A stretch of 64,000 nucleotides of DNA from CAVYHJ01 sp963768165 [NCBI: uncultured bacterium] (GTDB taxonomy: Bacteria > UBP4 > UBA4092). The DNA is taken from the NCBI GenBank assembly GCA_963768165.1, contig CAVYHJ010000003.1, positions 124,001 to 188,000 on the forward strand, written 5' to 3'. Below the pieces are notes generated by a model. The model saw only the letters and a list, made by a program, of their open reading frames with translations, ran no database searches and had not been told where the DNA came from. Every line of letters starts with the position of its first letter. The first letter of the stretch is position 1. Positions 49,095 to 59,732 of the stretch are shown here, piece after piece. A program made the translations under genes and the position numbers.

Positions 49095-50501
49095 TTATTT
49101 TCCTTTAACCCATGAAGCGATATCCGCGATAACATACTCTGCCATGTGTCCGGGATGCGTATATTCCTCAGGAGTACTTTTTCCTTCCCCTTTTCCTTCC
49201 GCTTCAATGAAAAGGTGATAAAGTTTGGGATAGAGCTTGTATTCTATATTGGACTTAGCCGCCAAGGCTGTTTTCCAATTATTAAAATCTTGCACCGTGA
49301 CCTGGTAATCGCGTTGGCCTTGCAGAATCAGTATAGGTTTTTCAATAGATTTAGCCATCTCTGCTGGATTATATCCCCGCAGGTCCAACCAGTAACTGGC
49401 AGGGGAGCCAAAGGGTAAAGTTGAGGAAGGTGAATTAAGTGACAAATCCTTGGATTTGACATTTTGAACCTGTTCCTTGACTTGTGCCAGCATGGTTGCA
49501 GCCTTTTTACCCGATTCTCCTGGAAGGGAAGCAATATAAGTGAGTTGATCCAACATCGTATCTTCCATAGGTCGGGTCAATCCAGCCATGATAATATACC
49601 CTGCGGCATTGGGATTCGCTTTGGCAATCCGGGGCATCAGCATTCCCCCCAGACTATGACCCAGGATAAAAATTTTTCCGGGATTAATTTTCTCTGCGGA
49701 TTTCACATAATTCACCGCCGCATTCACGTCATCCAAGGTTTCTTCTTTGACGGTGATACTATTTTGCATAGCCGCCATTTTCATTGGATATTCCTTGGTT
49801 CTTTTTTCATACCGGAGAACGGCAATCCCTTGGGAAGCCAAACCCCACGCCAAATCCCGGAATGGTTTATTGGGTCCGATCGTCTCATCCCTATCCTGGG
49901 GTCCTGAACCATGTACCAGGATCACCACTGGAAAAGGTCCGGCGCCATTGGGAAGAGTCAAGGTTCCCGGAAGTTTCCATTCTCCCGTACCGACGGTTAC
50001 TTCTTTCTCAGTAAATTTGGTTTTATCCGTAGTATCGGGTGCGGGCGGGGGAACAAAGAATAATCCGGTGACTTTTTGGTCGGCACTGAAGACAACCTTT
50101 GCATCCAATTGCGCTTTTTCAAACTGACAGGTGACAAAAATAACATCATAGGTTTGAATTTTTTCTTTCCGGGTGGTGACTATTTTTTGGTAATTCCCTG
50201 CCTGCTGTTGAATAGATTTCCAGACTTCTTTCATTTTCTCCGGAGGAAGTGCCGATTGCATAGCTCCGTCAAAATGAATGGTGGAATGATCATATTGCTC
50301 TTTCACCAAATCTTGCACTAGTTCCTTTGCCAGGGATTCAATCCCAACAGGCTCCGCGGTACCGGGAGTTTCCATGGACACTTGTACATTCTGGGAAGGA
50401 ACCGCGTTTACCACTTCCTTTTCTTTGGAAGATTTGAATACAACTACGAACACTACGACAACAAGGACGATTAAAGCAATGCTAATGTATAAGTATTTCA
50501 T
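49095..50501 (-). CDS. Membrane-anchored alpha/beta hydrolase with DUF3887-like domain
   Basis: A 468-residue protein. An N-terminal hydrophobic anchor (ISIALIVLVVVVFVVVF) leads to a DUF3887-like domain at about 55-150 and a hydrolase at about 165-465: oxyanion block VHGSGPQDRDE, nucleophile GHSLGG, acid in GQRDYQV and His in YPKLYHLF. All three catalytic residues are present, so it should be an esterase or peptidase on the outer face of the inner membrane. Substrate unknown. Confidence 0.88.
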   Translation of the reverse strand: MKYLYISIALIVLVVVVFVVVFKSSKEKEVVNAVPSQNVQVSMETPGTAEPVGIESLAKELVQDLVKEQYDHSTIHFDGAMQSALPPEKMKEVWKSIQQQAGNYQKIVTTRKEKIQTYDVIFVTCQFEKAQLDAKVVFSADQKVTGLFFVPPPAPDTTDKTKFTEKEVTVGTGEWKLPGTLTLPNGAGPFPVVILVHGSGPQDRDETIGPNKPFRDLAWGLASQGIAVLRYEKRTKEYPMKMAAMQNSITVKEETLDDVNAAVNYVKSAEKINPGKIFILGHSLGGMLMPRIAKANPNAAGYIIMAGLTRPMEDTMLDQLTYIASLPGESGKKAATMLAQVKEQVQNVKSKDLSLNSPSSTLPFGSPASYWLDLRGYNPAEMAKSIEKPILILQGQRDYQVTVQDFNNWKTALAAKSNIEYKLYPKLYHLFIEAEGKGEGKSTPEEYTHPGHMAEYVIADIASWVKGK

Positions 50502-50535
50502 AACGTCTCCTTTTGAGAATCCCTTCTCTATTTCG

Positions 50536-51189
50536 TTAATTTTTATACAACCAATAGGAATAAATAACTGGAATTAGTGAAATGGTTATTACACTCACAC
50601 CCAATATAATCCAGAATACAATGGTTGGCAGCAAGGAACAGAGGATTGAAATGAATCCGCATAACACAAATAATTTTCCGCCCAGGCGATTGGTTTTATT
50701 CCACACTTCCTCATTCGACAACGTCCACGGATTACGTATCCCCATAAACCAATTTGATTTTACTTTGCCAAGATAATTGCCGATGATGATAAATAAAATA
50801 CCCAGACTCACAGAAATAAGGGTATTCATAGAAAGCATTTTATAGCCCAATCCGGCAAACCCTGTATAGAAATATATTAATGTCATAAACGCCAGTAGGG
50901 CTGCCTTGACAATGTGATAGGGTTTGGCAAATTGTTCATAGCGGTCACGGCGTGGGTCAATATTGGGCAATAATAATATCAGCAGATAAATCGCCGAATT
51001 TAATATCGGAAAGAAAAAAGCGCCAAAGCCTTTGGATGACCTGCCATCCACTTCACCTTTATAGTTCCAATGGGTCGGTACCCTATCCGGGAAATGAATA
51101 TAAAAATAAAGACTCGCGACAAAACTAATTAGAATTAAAGCGATAGGAAACACTTCGCTTTTGAACGTTGGTTTAATTGGATTACTCAT
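50536..51189 (-). CDS. sdpI: SdpI-family membrane protein
   Basis: A 217-residue protein with about six membrane helices, DUF1648 opening (HFPDRVPTHWNYKGEVDGRSSK) and the SdpI motif NWFMGIRNPWTLSNEEVWNKT. In Bacillus the family gives immunity to the SdpC toxin and senses it; no SdpC is seen here. It overlaps the SdpR-like repressor by ATGA. Confidence 0.9.
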   Translation of the reverse strand: MSNPIKPTFKSEVFPIALILISFVASLYFYIHFPDRVPTHWNYKGEVDGRSSKGFGAFFFPILNSAIYLLILLLPNIDPRRDRYEQFAKPYHIVKAALLAFMTLIYFYTGFAGLGYKMLSMNTLISVSLGILFIIIGNYLGKVKSNWFMGIRNPWTLSNEEVWNKTNRLGGKLFVLCGFISILCSLLPTIVFWIILGVSVITISLIPVIYSYWLYKN

Positions 51190-51467
51190 ATTTTCCTCCC
51201 CTTGGGTTTATTAAAAAAATCGTACAACTCCTGCGCCACTTCCTCGAAAACGCTTAAATTTAAGGAATAAATGATTTGTTGTCCGCGCCGTTCCGTCGTC
51301 ACCAAATCTGCATTCTTTAAAACAGCGAGATGATGCGATAAGGACGGTAACGTAATGTCAAAATGAACCGCAATGTCCGATACCGGACTGTCTCCTTTCT
51401 TCAGGATTTCCAAAATCCTCCGCCTTGTTGGATCCGCTAATGCCTGAAATGTATGATTAAGTGACAT
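51186..51467 (-). CDS. sdpR: SdpR-type ArsR-family repressor
   Basis: About 93 residues from ATG 51467 (MSLNHTFQALADPTRRRILEIL); an upstream in-frame ATG at 51485 lies in the operator. The winged helix has SDIAVHFDITLPSLSHHLAVLKNADLV. No metal-binding Cys pair is seen. Autorepression with sdpI is expected: a 16-bp palindrome follows the -10 box. Confidence 0.9.
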   Translation of the reverse strand: MSLNHTFQALADPTRRRILEILKKGDSPVSDIAVHFDITLPSLSHHLAVLKNADLVTTERRGQQIIYSLNLSVFEEVAQELYDFFNKPKGRKI

Positions 51468-51477
51468 AATTAGATAT

Positions 51478-51493
51478 TTAGACAACTGTCTAA
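51478..51493. promoter_or_regulatory. SdpR operator palindrome
   Basis: TTAGACA-AC-TGTCTAA, perfect 7-bp arms; a further half site is at 51502-51507 (GTCTAA region). Confidence 0.65.
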
Positions 51494-51520
51494 TTATAAC
51501 ACGTCTAAATCCTTTGTCAA
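51493..51520 (-). promoter_or_regulatory. sdpR-sdpI promoter
   Basis: TTGACA (51520-51515), 16 bp, TATAAT (51498-51493), abutting the palindrome. Confidence 0.75.
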
Positions 51521-51583
51521 GTAAAAAATTTTAAATCGTTTGACAATGTGGCGAGTTCGAAGGATGCTAATGCTATAATTTTT

Positions 51584-51859
51584 TTAAGTATTTCTTTTCA
51601 TTGCTTCTTTGATTTCTTCAAGAATAGCAATCATTTTTTCTTGATTTTCAACACTTTTACGACTTAAAGATAAACTTTCTTCAACTTGAGCAATTGCTTG
51701 TTTCTGTTGTTCTAAAGCTTGTATTTGTCTATCAACGGACTCTTTTTGCCTATTGATTGCTTCTTTTTGGCGTATGACAGATTTACGTTGCATGAATATA
51801 CTCCAAAGCATAAGTGCAACGATTAAAACAACAAAAATGATCCATACCAGTCCTTCCAT
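51584..51859 (-). CDS. Small membrane-anchored coiled-coil protein
   Basis: About 91 residues from ATG 51859 (MEGLVWIIFVVLIVALMLW). One N-terminal helix spans the membrane. The rest is a coiled coil with heptad-like repeats of the sequence RQKEAINRQKESVDRQ. No family recognised; it may be a structural or scaffolding protein. Confidence 0.65.
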   Translation of the reverse strand: MEGLVWIIFVVLIVALMLWSIFMQRKSVIRQKEAINRQKESVDRQIQALEQQKQAIAQVEESLSLSRKSVENQEKMIAILEEIKEAMKRNT

Positions 51860-51871
51860 ATTACCTCCCAA

Positions 51872-52255
51872 TTTTAATATTATTCATTTTTAAACTTATT
51901 CAGTCGTTTTAATTTCTTTAAACTAACTTTGGAATATTCTTGATATTCTTTTTTTAATAGACGGACTAAAATCAGAAATCCATTTCCCCTTTTTATAGAC
52001 TGCATAGGTTTTTGTGCCTTTGACTTATCAAGATACTTGGAAATATCTTGATTTTCATCAAATTTTTATCAAACTCATTCGCTTTCATAAAAAGTCAAAC
52101 ATAATCTTCAAAGTGTAACAATTATAAATTACCCATCCTGTTTCCGCCAATAGGAGATTTTATGCTATGGTATTTATTTATCAATTGCGAAGAGTTATAG
52201 GTCGGATAATACTATTTAACCAGAGTGAAGATATTAATTTATCAAGGAGAATATT
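51872..52255. other. 384-bp intergenic region before the trans-sulfuration gene
   Basis: The only structure I see is a hairpin TCAAGATA-N8-TATCTTGA at 52027-52050. No gene and no known sulfur riboswitch pattern is apparent. Confidence 0.6.
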
Positions 52256-53392
52256 ATGAAATTTGAAACCAAGGCAATTCGAGTAGGGCAGGACCCGGAA
52301 CCTCGAACCGGCGCGGTAATTGTCCCGGTATACCAAACATCCACGTATCAGCAACCCTCCGTCAATGAAATGCGGGCATTTGAATATTCCCGCACGGGGA
52401 ACCCCACGCGGCAGGCATTGGAAGAAGTACTGGCATCTTTAGAAAACGGAAAATGGGGTTTGGCGTTTGGTTCTGGAATGGCGGCGACCACCGCGGTATT
52501 CAGTATTTTGAAAAGCGGTGACCATGTGGTGGCGTGCAATGACATTTATGGTGGTACCTATCGGTTGTTGGAAACCGTGTACAAACCATGGGGATTGGAA
52601 ACCAGTTACGCCGATACGGTTAATCTCAAATCCTTTGAAAAAGCGATTCAAAAAAACACCAAAATAGTTTGGGTGGAATCACCCACCAATCCATTATTGA
52701 AATTGGTAGACATTGCCGGACTGGCGGAAATCTGCAAAAAAAAGAAAATTCTTTTGGCCGTGGATAATACGTTTGTCAGTCCCTATTTCCAGCGTCCCTT
52801 GGATTTAGGCGCGGATATCATTGTTCACAGCACCACCAAATATATTGCCGGTCACAGCGATATTGTCGGTGGAGCGGTTGTCACATCACATCAAGAATCT
52901 TATGAAAAAATTAAGTTTTATCAAAATGCGGCGGGCGCCATTCCCGGTCCTTGGGATTGTTGGTTGACCATTCGTGGAGTTAAAACACTTGCTATCCGTA
53001 TGAAAGAACATGAAAAAAATGCGTTGGCGATAGCCCGATGGTTGGAAAAACATCCCAAAATTTCCAAAGTATATTATCCCGGACTGCCCAGTCATCCCCA
53101 ATATAAATTAGCGAAAAAACAAATGGATGGATTCGGTGCCATGATTAGTATCGAAATCAAAGGCGGGTATAAACAAATCCTGAAATTCTCCAGCCGTCTA
53201 AAAATAATGCTTTTGGGTGAATCATTGGGAGGGGTGGAATCGCTGGTTTGTTATCCCGTCAAAATGTCTCACGCTTCCATGACCGAGAAAGAACGGTTGG
53301 AACGGGGAATTACCGATAACCTCATTCGTTTGTCCATTGGTATTGAAAATGTGGAGGATCTTAAAGAAGATCTTGCAAATGCGTTAAAATAA
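52256..53392 (+). CDS. Cystathionine gamma-synthase or gamma-lyase family PLP enzyme
   Basis: A 378-residue trans-sulfuration enzyme. Motifs are YSRTGNPTR, FGSGMAATTA, the PLP lysine in HSTTKYIAGHSD, and QNAAGAIPGPWDCWL. MetB, MetC and gamma-lyase forms share these, so the exact reaction (making cystathionine or breaking it to cysteine) cannot be fixed. The ATG follows AAGGAG. The location next to cysteine and sulfate genes supports a role in cysteine and methionine metabolism. Confidence 0.92.
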   Translation: MKFETKAIRVGQDPEPRTGAVIVPVYQTSTYQQPSVNEMRAFEYSRTGNPTRQALEEVLASLENGKWGLAFGSGMAATTAVFSILKSGDHVVACNDIYGGTYRLLETVYKPWGLETSYADTVNLKSFEKAIQKNTKIVWVESPTNPLLKLVDIAGLAEICKKKKILLAVDNTFVSPYFQRPLDLGADIIVHSTTKYIAGHSDIVGGAVVTSHQESYEKIKFYQNAAGAIPGPWDCWLTIRGVKTLAIRMKEHEKNALAIARWLEKHPKISKVYYPGLPSHPQYKLAKKQMDGFGAMISIEIKGGYKQILKFSSRLKIMLLGESLGGVESLVCYPVKMSHASMTEKERLERGITDNLIRLSIGIENVEDLKEDLANALK

Positions 53393-53488
53393 AATATTTC
53401 AGATCAACATATAATCCACTTGCAGTACCTATTTATCATCGTTGAAGATTGGTATAAAATTATGTAAGGAGTTCAAACAACTTAAATA

Positions 53489-54829
53489 ATGAAAATTATT
53501 TCTTTAAGATTATATTGCTTGATTAATGTTTTTGTGTTTACTCTAACCTTGGGATTTACTCAAAATGTAACCCGATTTACGGATCGTGCTCAAAAAGCGG
53601 TGGATAAAGCTACAAATCAAGAAAATAGTGACCAGGCATCGCAGAACACAAAATTACCCAATACTCTTTCGACTTCTTCGACGGTCCCTACCACTTTTAT
53701 GTTTGATGATGACTCAAAGGCTAATACTTCTACCACAGAAATCCGTGCTATCTGGATAACTCGCTGGGATTATAAGAATGCGAATGATATCAAAAAAATT
53801 GTGGAGAACTGTGCGAAATATCATCTCAATATGTTAATTTTCCAGGTACGCGGCAGCGGGACAGTTTATTATAAATCTAAAATTGAACCGTGGGCATGGG
53901 AATTGACAAGCAGTTCGGTCGGTACTCTTGGGAAAGACCCCGGCTGGGACCCTTTGCAGGTTGCGGTGGATGAAGCACATAAACACGGACTCCAATTGAT
54001 AGCCTGGTTGAATACCATGCCAGGATGGGAAGGGGATGAACCGCCTCCGGATACCGTGAAACAATTGTGGAATACACATCCCGATTGGTTTATGCGAGAT
54101 AATACCGGTGCAATTATGTTGCCCAAAGGAAAAGACCATGGTTGGTACCGGTTTATTAGTCCAACCATTCCCGCAGTGCAGGATTATATCCGTGATATTT
54201 ATGTTGAAGTGGTAAAAAATTATAATGTGGATGGAATCCATTTGGATTATATTCGCTATCCGGGAGAAATCGGTGAATTTTCTTATGACTCCATCAGTTT
54301 GGATTTATTCAAGAAAAAATTTGGTGTTCCTTGGACGGAACGAAGGGAAGATTGGGCACAATTTCGTCGGGACGGTGTTGCCGCCGTGGTCACCAAGACG
54401 TATGAGGCTGTAACAGCCATCAATCCCAAAATAGAAGTCACTGCCGCCGTGATTGGAAATGTAAATTCCGCTATGAATACGCATTATTCCTCCGCGCGTC
54501 AATGGTTCTCTTCCGGGGTAATGGATATCACCATGCCCATGAGTTATACGGGAGATACGGTTAAATTTCGTCAGATGAATCAAGACCATATTCAAAATGC
54601 GTATGGCAGGTTTGTCTGTCCGGGAATCGGAATCGGGGAGAATTGGGCGAATACTCCTAAACTCTTGAATGATGAAATTCAGATTGCCCGGGAACTCGGT
54701 GGTCAGGGCGTGACCTTTTTTTCCTATCAGGGGCTATTTCCCAATCATCAACCTAACGAACTTGCTGACGATCTTCTCAAAGGTCCTTTCTCTAAATCTG
54801 CCACCATTCCCTCTCTTTATTGGAAGTAG
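53489..54829 (+). CDS. Secreted family-10-like glycosyl hydrolase (DUF187/GHL10)
   Basis: A 446-residue protein with a signal peptide (MKIISLRLYCLINVFVFTLTLGFT) and a low-complexity linker (about 25-75). The GHL10 barrel starts at EIRAIWITRWDYKNANDIKKI and includes MLIFQVRGSGTVYYKSKIEPWA, LIAWLNTMPGWEGDEPP and DGIHLDYIRYPGE. Family members act on cell-wall or exopolysaccharide glycans. Confidence 0.9.
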   Translation: MKIISLRLYCLINVFVFTLTLGFTQNVTRFTDRAQKAVDKATNQENSDQASQNTKLPNTLSTSSTVPTTFMFDDDSKANTSTTEIRAIWITRWDYKNANDIKKIVENCAKYHLNMLIFQVRGSGTVYYKSKIEPWAWELTSSSVGTLGKDPGWDPLQVAVDEAHKHGLQLIAWLNTMPGWEGDEPPPDTVKQLWNTHPDWFMRDNTGAIMLPKGKDHGWYRFISPTIPAVQDYIRDIYVEVVKNYNVDGIHLDYIRYPGEIGEFSYDSISLDLFKKKFGVPWTERREDWAQFRRDGVAAVVTKTYEAVTAINPKIEVTAAVIGNVNSAMNTHYSSARQWFSSGVMDITMPMSYTGDTVKFRQMNQDHIQNAYGRFVCPGIGIGENWANTPKLLNDEIQIARELGGQGVTFFSYQGLFPNHQPNELADDLLKGPFSKSATIPSLYWK

Positions 54830-54875
54830 CAAAATAGCTCGCATATTATAATTAAAACCACATAGAACCATATAC

Positions 54876-54903
54876 TTGACAAAGTATATAGGGTTAGTAT
54901 AGG
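54876..54903 (+). promoter_or_regulatory. Promoter of the Rrf2 gene with AGTATAG motif
   Basis: TTGACA (54876-54881), 16 bp, TATAGG (54898-54903). The motif AGTATAG at 54896-54902 also occurs at 55414-55420 and 61038-61044. CCATATAC and GTATATAGG flank the -35 box as an inverted repeat. Confidence 0.55.
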
Positions 54904-54935
54904 TTATATGGCGAAGTAAATAAAGGAAGGATCCT

Positions 54936-55385
54936 ATGAAATTATCAGCAAAAGGTGATTATGCGTTAAGAGCGTTAATGGATTTGGCATCTTGCTATAA
55001 CCAGCGATTAGTCCAGACTCATGAAATGGCCATGAACCATGGAATACCCGAAAAGTTTTTGGAGCAAATTCTACGAGATTTAAAGAATGCGAGGATTGTG
55101 ACAGCCAAGTCGGGGACTAATGGCGGGTATTCTCTTTCCAGACCACCGGACAAGATTACATTTGGTGAGGTTATCCGCTTAATGGATGGTCCTTTGGCAC
55201 CTATCGGATGCGTGAGTTTAATGTATTATAATCAATGCGCGGAAGAGCCGGTATGTAAATTCCAGATGGTCATGAAACGAGTGCGTGATGCCATTGCCGA
55301 TATTATTGATAATACGACTTTGGCAGATGTGACGGGAGATAATGCACCAGTTAAACCTCATCAAGAGTGTATGTATTATATCTAA
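54936..55385 (+). CDS. Rrf2-family regulator with three-cysteine motif
   Basis: A 149-residue winged-helix regulator (MKLSAKGDYALRALMDLA, IPEKFLEQILRDLKNARIV, SGTNGGYSLSRPP). A loop carries C-x8-C-x5-C (GCVSLMYYNQCAEEPVCKF), which could hold an iron-sulfur cluster as in IscR or NsrR. Its position directly before the sulfate-uptake genes suggests a CymR-like sulfur regulator, by inference. Confidence 0.92.
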   Translation: MKLSAKGDYALRALMDLASCYNQRLVQTHEMAMNHGIPEKFLEQILRDLKNARIVTAKSGTNGGYSLSRPPDKITFGEVIRLMDGPLAPIGCVSLMYYNQCAEEPVCKFQMVMKRVRDAIADIIDNTTLADVTGDNAPVKPHQECMYYI

Positions 55386-55458
55386 AATTATATAACTAAA
55401 AATTTTCATAGAAAGTATAGAAAATCTATATACTATATATCATAAAAGGAGAAATTAT

Positions 55459-55629
55459 ATGCCAGTAACAGATGAAGTCATCAAATCGGCACAAAGAGAA
55501 AGAGAATTACTCCATGAAATTCAATCTGCAATAAAATCCATTCGATATGGCTATGTCCAAATAGTGATACAAGATTCCAAGGTGGTGCAGATTGATAAAA
55601 CCGAAAAGGTTAGATTCGATAAAAGCTAA
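55459..55629 (+). CDS. DUF2292 (YezD-like) small protein
   Basis: A 56-residue protein (MPVTDEVIKSAQRERELLHE at the start, then SIRYGYVQIVIQDSKVVQID and KTEKVRF). The YGxVxIxIxxxKVxQIxxxEKxR pattern is that of DUF2292. Such genes are often next to sulfate and sulfonate uptake genes. AAAGGAG precedes the ATG. It starts the probable sbp-cysTWA operon. Confidence 0.85.
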   Translation: MPVTDEVIKSAQRERELLHEIQSAIKSIRYGYVQIVIQDSKVVQIDKTEKVRFDKS

Positions 55630-55658
55630 CGACAATAACCAATATCTGAGAGGAAAAT

Positions 55659-56675
55659 ATGAAACTTAAAACGACGGTAAAAAATTTATTGCTTGCTGGA
55701 ATAATATTCATTATAAGTACTTCTATCGGCCATGCGGCGGTGCAATTGCTAAATGTCTCATATGATCCAACACGGGAACTCTATGAAGAGATTGATGCTT
55801 CTTTCGCCAAATATTGGAAACAAAAAAAAGGACAGGATGTTACTATGCAATTATCGAACGGCGGGTCGGGAAAACAGGCGCGCGCTGTAATTGATGGGTT
55901 GGAAGCCGATGTGGTCACTCTTGGTTTGGCGTATGATATTGATGTTATTCATGACAAAGCTAATTTGCTTCCGGCAGATTGGCAAAGACGTTTGCCGAAC
56001 AACAGTACCCCCTATAAATCAACCATTTTATTTTTAGTTCGCAAAGGAAATCCAAAAGGTATCAAAGACTGGAATGATTTGGTAAAACCGGGGATTTCGG
56101 TAATTACACCCAACCCCAAAACCTCCGGCGGGGCACGTTGGAATTATCTGGCAGCGTGGATTTATGCATTAAAAAATAATAATAATGATGAAAAGAAAGC
56201 CAAAGATTTTGTCGGAAAATTATATAAAAATGTAGCGGTGTTGGATTCTGGTGCGCGCGGGGCGACCAATACGTTTGTCCAGCGAGGAATTGGCGATGTC
56301 CTGTTGGCATGGGAGAATGAAGCCTTTCTGGCATTGAATCAATTGGGAAAAGATAAATTCGAGATTGTGGTACCTTCCATCAGTATTCAGGCGGAACCTC
56401 CTGTGTCTATCGTGGACAAATATGTGGACAAACACAAAACAAGAGAGGTAGCCCAAGCCTATTTAGAATACCTTTATTCACTTACAGGCCAGGAAATCGG
56501 TGCCAAACATTATTATCGTCCGCAATTGGCTTCTGTTGCGGTGAAATATGATAAACAATTCCCAAAATTAAAATTATATACTGTGGATGAAATCTTCGGG
56601 GGTTGGAAAAAAGCACAGAGTATACATTTTGATGACGGTGGGATTTTCGATCAGATTTACACGGAGGGGAAGTAG
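55659..56675 (+). CDS. sbp: Sulfate/thiosulfate-binding periplasmic protein
   Basis: A 338-residue solute-binding protein with a signal peptide ([17 protein letters not shown]). It opens [22 protein letters not shown] and has [42 protein letters not shown] and the ENEAFLAL block, all typical of Sbp/CysP. It delivers sulfate to the CysTWA transporter encoded next. Confidence 0.96.
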   Translation: MKLKTTVKNLLLAGIIFIISTSIGHAAVQLLNVSYDPTRELYEEIDASFAKYWKQKKGQDVTMQLSNGGSGKQARAVIDGLEADVVTLGLAYDIDVIHDKANLLPADWQRRLPNNSTPYKSTILFLVRKGNPKGIKDWNDLVKPGISVITPNPKTSGGARWNYLAAWIYALKNNNNDEKKAKDFVGKLYKNVAVLDSGARGATNTFVQRGIGDVLLAWENEAFLALNQLGKDKFEIVVPSISIQAEPPVSIVDKYVDKHKTREVAQAYLEYLYSLTGQEIGAKHYYRPQLASVAVKYDKQFPKLKLYTVDEIFGGWKKAQSIHFDDGGIFDQIYTEGK

Positions 56676-56700
56676 AGACGTTCCGATAGAACGTTTCTAC
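56672..56700 (+). terminator. Intercistronic hairpin after sbp
   Basis: GTAGAGACGTTC and GAACGTTTCTAC form a 12-bp stem with one G-U pair and a 5-base loop; it overlaps the sbp stop. It may protect the binding-protein mRNA or attenuate transcription into cysT. Confidence 0.5.
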
Positions 56701-56732
56701 AATAAATGCAGGTAGAATAATGAGAACTGGTG

Positions 56733-57575
56733 ATGACAAAAGAATTTTTTAAAAAACATAGCGTTCTTCCAGGGTTCGGATTAACGTTGGGTTTGGCGGT
56801 AACCTACATGAGCCTGATTGTGTTAATTCCCTTATCGAGTTTATTTCTGAAATCTGCCACCTTGACCTGGCATAAATTTTTGGCGGAAGTAACCAATGAA
56901 CGCGTCCTCGCATCTTATCGTTTGACCTTTGGCGCTTCATTGATTGGCGCGCTCATCAATGCCTTTTTTGGATTTATCGTAGCCTGGGTATTGGTGCGAT
57001 ATACCTTTCCCGGAAAAAAGATTATGGACGCTTTGGTGGATTTGCCATTTGCGCTACCGACGGCAGTGGCAGGTATCGCCTTAACCAGCCTCTATTCTGA
57101 AAATGGATGGATCGGACAATACCTGGCACCTCTAGGAATTAAAGCGGCTTACAACCGGTTGGGAGTGACGATTGCGTTGACCTTTATTGGACTTCCCTTT
57201 GTTGTGCGCACCTTGCAGCCAACCTTGCAGGACGTGGAAGTTGAAATTGAAGAAGCGGCGGAAAGTTTGGGTGCTAACCGCTGGCAGACATTTTCCCGAG
57301 TGATTTTTCCAACGGTCTTGCCAGCGCTATTAACTGGTTTTGCATTGGCGTTTGCCAGAGCGATTGGTGAATACGGTTCTGTCATTTTTATTGCTGGGAA
57401 TATTCCATTTAAAACCGAAATCACATCCTTATTGATCGTTACGAAACTGGAAGAATTTGATTATGCCGGTGCCACTTCGATTGCCGTGGTCATGCTGGTA
57501 GTTTCATTCCTTTTGTTGTTAATCATTAATTTATTACAGTGGTGGAATGGTCGCCTGCGGGAGGAAAACGCATAA
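56733..57575 (+). CDS. cysT: Sulfate ABC transporter permease CysT
   Basis: About 280 residues with six membrane helices. The binding-protein-dependent permease loop is [30 protein letters not shown], the EAA motif that contacts CysA. Starts at ATG 56733 (GTG 56730 is adjacent). Confidence 0.95.
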   Translation: MTKEFFKKHSVLPGFGLTLGLAVTYMSLIVLIPLSSLFLKSATLTWHKFLAEVTNERVLASYRLTFGASLIGALINAFFGFIVAWVLVRYTFPGKKIMDALVDLPFALPTAVAGIALTSLYSENGWIGQYLAPLGIKAAYNRLGVTIALTFIGLPFVVRTLQPTLQDVEVEIEEAAESLGANRWQTFSRVIFPTVLPALLTGFALAFARAIGEYGSVIFIAGNIPFKTEITSLLIVTKLEEFDYAGATSIAVVMLVVSFLLLLIINLLQWWNGRLREENA

Positions 57576-57576
57576 T

Positions 57577-58467
57577 ATGGCTGGCGTAATACCGACACAT
57601 TCTCAAAACAGTCAGGTTCATAGTGCGTTCACCTTGTCCGAACCGCCTTTTGTCCGGTGGACATTGATTACTATTGCCCTGGTTTTCTTGGGACTCTTTT
57701 TAGTACTCCCGTTAGCGGAAGTATTTACGGAAGCCTTGAGAAAGGGAGTGGGCGTTTATCTGGATACATTCAAAGATCACGATACTCTCTTGGCGATTCG
57801 GTTGACCTTGATTACCGCGTTGGTTGCGGTTCCTTTGAATTTGGTTTTCGGTCTGGTCGCGGCATGGGCCATCGCAAAATTTTATTTTAAAGGTAAAAGT
57901 ATTTTGATTACGCTGATTGATTTGCCATTTTCTGTTTCACCCGTCATTTCCGGTTTGATTTATGTCCTCATGTTTGGACTGCAAGGTTGGTTCGGCCCCT
58001 GGTTATTGGATCATAATATAAGAATTATTTTTGCAGTTCCCGGGATTATCCTGGCAACGATTTTTGTGACCTTTCCATTTGTCGCACGGGAATTAATTAC
58101 CCTGATGCATGCCCAGGGAATTGAGGAAGAAGAAGCGGCAATTATTTTAGGCGCCAATGGCTGGCAAACGTTTTGGCGCGTGACGATTCCCAATGTAAAA
58201 TGGGGATTGTTGTTCGGTGTGATTCTCTGCAATGCTCGTGCGATGGGTGAATTTGGCGCGGTTTCCGTGGTCTCCGGTCATATTCGTGGATTAACCAACA
58301 CCATTCCGCTTCATGTGGAAATTCTTTATAACGAATATAATTTCGTTGGAGCGTTTGCAGTAGCGTCTTTATTATCTATTCTGGCCATTGTTACCCTGAT
58401 TGTGAAAAGTTTCATGGAATGGAAATTTAGCGGGGAACTAAAGGCGGTCCAAAAGATCGGCGAGTAA
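57577..58467 (+). CDS. cysW: Sulfate ABC transporter permease CysW
   Basis: About 296 residues from ATG 57577 ([20 protein letters not shown]), one base after the cysT stop. The EAA loop is [24 protein letters not shown], and [29 protein letters not shown] is diagnostic of CysW. Confidence 0.95.
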   Translation: MAGVIPTHSQNSQVHSAFTLSEPPFVRWTLITIALVFLGLFLVLPLAEVFTEALRKGVGVYLDTFKDHDTLLAIRLTLITALVAVPLNLVFGLVAAWAIAKFYFKGKSILITLIDLPFSVSPVISGLIYVLMFGLQGWFGPWLLDHNIRIIFAVPGIILATIFVTFPFVARELITLMHAQGIEEEEAAIILGANGWQTFWRVTIPNVKWGLLFGVILCNARAMGEFGAVSVVSGHIRGLTNTIPLHVEILYNEYNFVGAFAVASLLSILAIVTLIVKSFMEWKFSGELKAVQKIGE

Positions 58468-58477
58468 AAGAATTATT

Positions 58478-59551
58478 ATGAGTATCGAAGTACGAAATAT
58501 TAGCAAGAGTTTTGGAACATTTAAGGCGTTGGATAACGTGAGCTTGGTCGTGCCGACGGGTGAATTAGTCGCCTTATTAGGTCCGTCTGGTTCAGGAAAA
58601 ACAACCCTCTTACGCATTATTTCCGGTCTGGAATTTCCTGATGAAGGAAGCGGTCCTATCTTGTTTCAGGATGAAGATGTGGCGTCACGCAGTGTGGGTG
58701 AGAGGAAAGTCGGATTTGTTTTTCAGCATTACGCCTTGTTTCGGCACATGACGGTTTTTGAGAATATCGCTTTTGGAATGCGGGTTCTTCCGCGGAAACT
58801 TAGACCTTCCAAAGAGGAAATTAAGAATAGGGTTTTTGAATTGCTGAAACTGGTGCAATTGGATTCCCAGGCGAATCGCTATCCCTCTCAGCTTTCCGGC
58901 GGGCAAAGACAACGTGTGGCGCTCGCACGCTCTTTGGCGGTTCAACCCAAAGTACTTTTGTTGGATGAACCGTTCGGCGCGTTGGACGCCAAAGTCCGGT
59001 TGGAATTACGGCAATGGTTGAGAAAATTGCACGATGAAATTCATCTGACCAGTGTATTTGTGACACACGATCAGGAAGAGGCATTGGAAGTCTCTGACCG
59101 GGTCGTTGTCATGAATCAGGGGAAAATTGAACAAGTCGGAACACCGCAGGACGTCTTTCATAATCCGGCAACCGAGTTTGTCATGAACTTTTTGGGCACG
59201 GTCAATCTGTTTCAAGGACGGGTGGAGGAAGGGAAGGCTTATTTCGGCTCCATGGCGATGGATTATTCCGGTGGAAGCGGGTCATCGTCAACCCCAGCGC
59301 GGGTTTTCGTGCGGCCCCATGATTTTGATTTGGAATTATCAGCCAATGGAAAACCGTCTTTCCCTGCAAAAATAAATCGGATTAAAGCCGCCGGTCCCCA
59401 GGTGAAATTGGAACTCATCAGCGATCTTGGGAAAACCGTAAATGTCGAAATTTCTCATGAAAGATTTAAAGAATTGAATCTGGCGGTAGGTGGTACCATT
59501 CATGTGAGTCCGCGTGAAATTAAAGTATTTGTGAACGATTATTCCATTTAG
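58478..59551 (+). CDS. cysA: Sulfate ABC transporter ATPase CysA
   Basis: A 357-residue ATPase. Walker [11 protein letters not shown]-loop FVFQHYALF, signature [16 protein letters not shown], Walker [14 protein letters not shown]-loop [12 protein letters not shown]; a C-terminal TOBE-like domain follows from about 240. It starts 10 bases after cysW. Confidence 0.96.
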   Translation: MSIEVRNISKSFGTFKALDNVSLVVPTGELVALLGPSGSGKTTLLRIISGLEFPDEGSGPILFQDEDVASRSVGERKVGFVFQHYALFRHMTVFENIAFGMRVLPRKLRPSKEEIKNRVFELLKLVQLDSQANRYPSQLSGGQRQRVALARSLAVQPKVLLLDEPFGALDAKVRLELRQWLRKLHDEIHLTSVFVTHDQEEALEVSDRVVVMNQGKIEQVGTPQDVFHNPATEFVMNFLGTVNLFQGRVEEGKAYFGSMAMDYSGGSGSSSTPARVFVRPHDFDLELSANGKPSFPAKINRIKAAGPQVKLELISDLGKTVNVEISHERFKELNLAVGGTIHVSPREIKVFVNDYSI

Positions 59552-59732
59552 TGCTAAGGGTGAAATGAAAGGGGGTATTTTATACAGGGTGAGTTATGCA
59601 ATGAAACGTTAGACATGTCCTCAAACAGTCATCTGGGAGGACACAAAATTTAAATTTTTTGAGAATTAAACTATTTTAAAGCAGGCTGACTAGACCACTA
59701 GAGGCGAGCTTCAATTTTCAGGAGGATAAATT

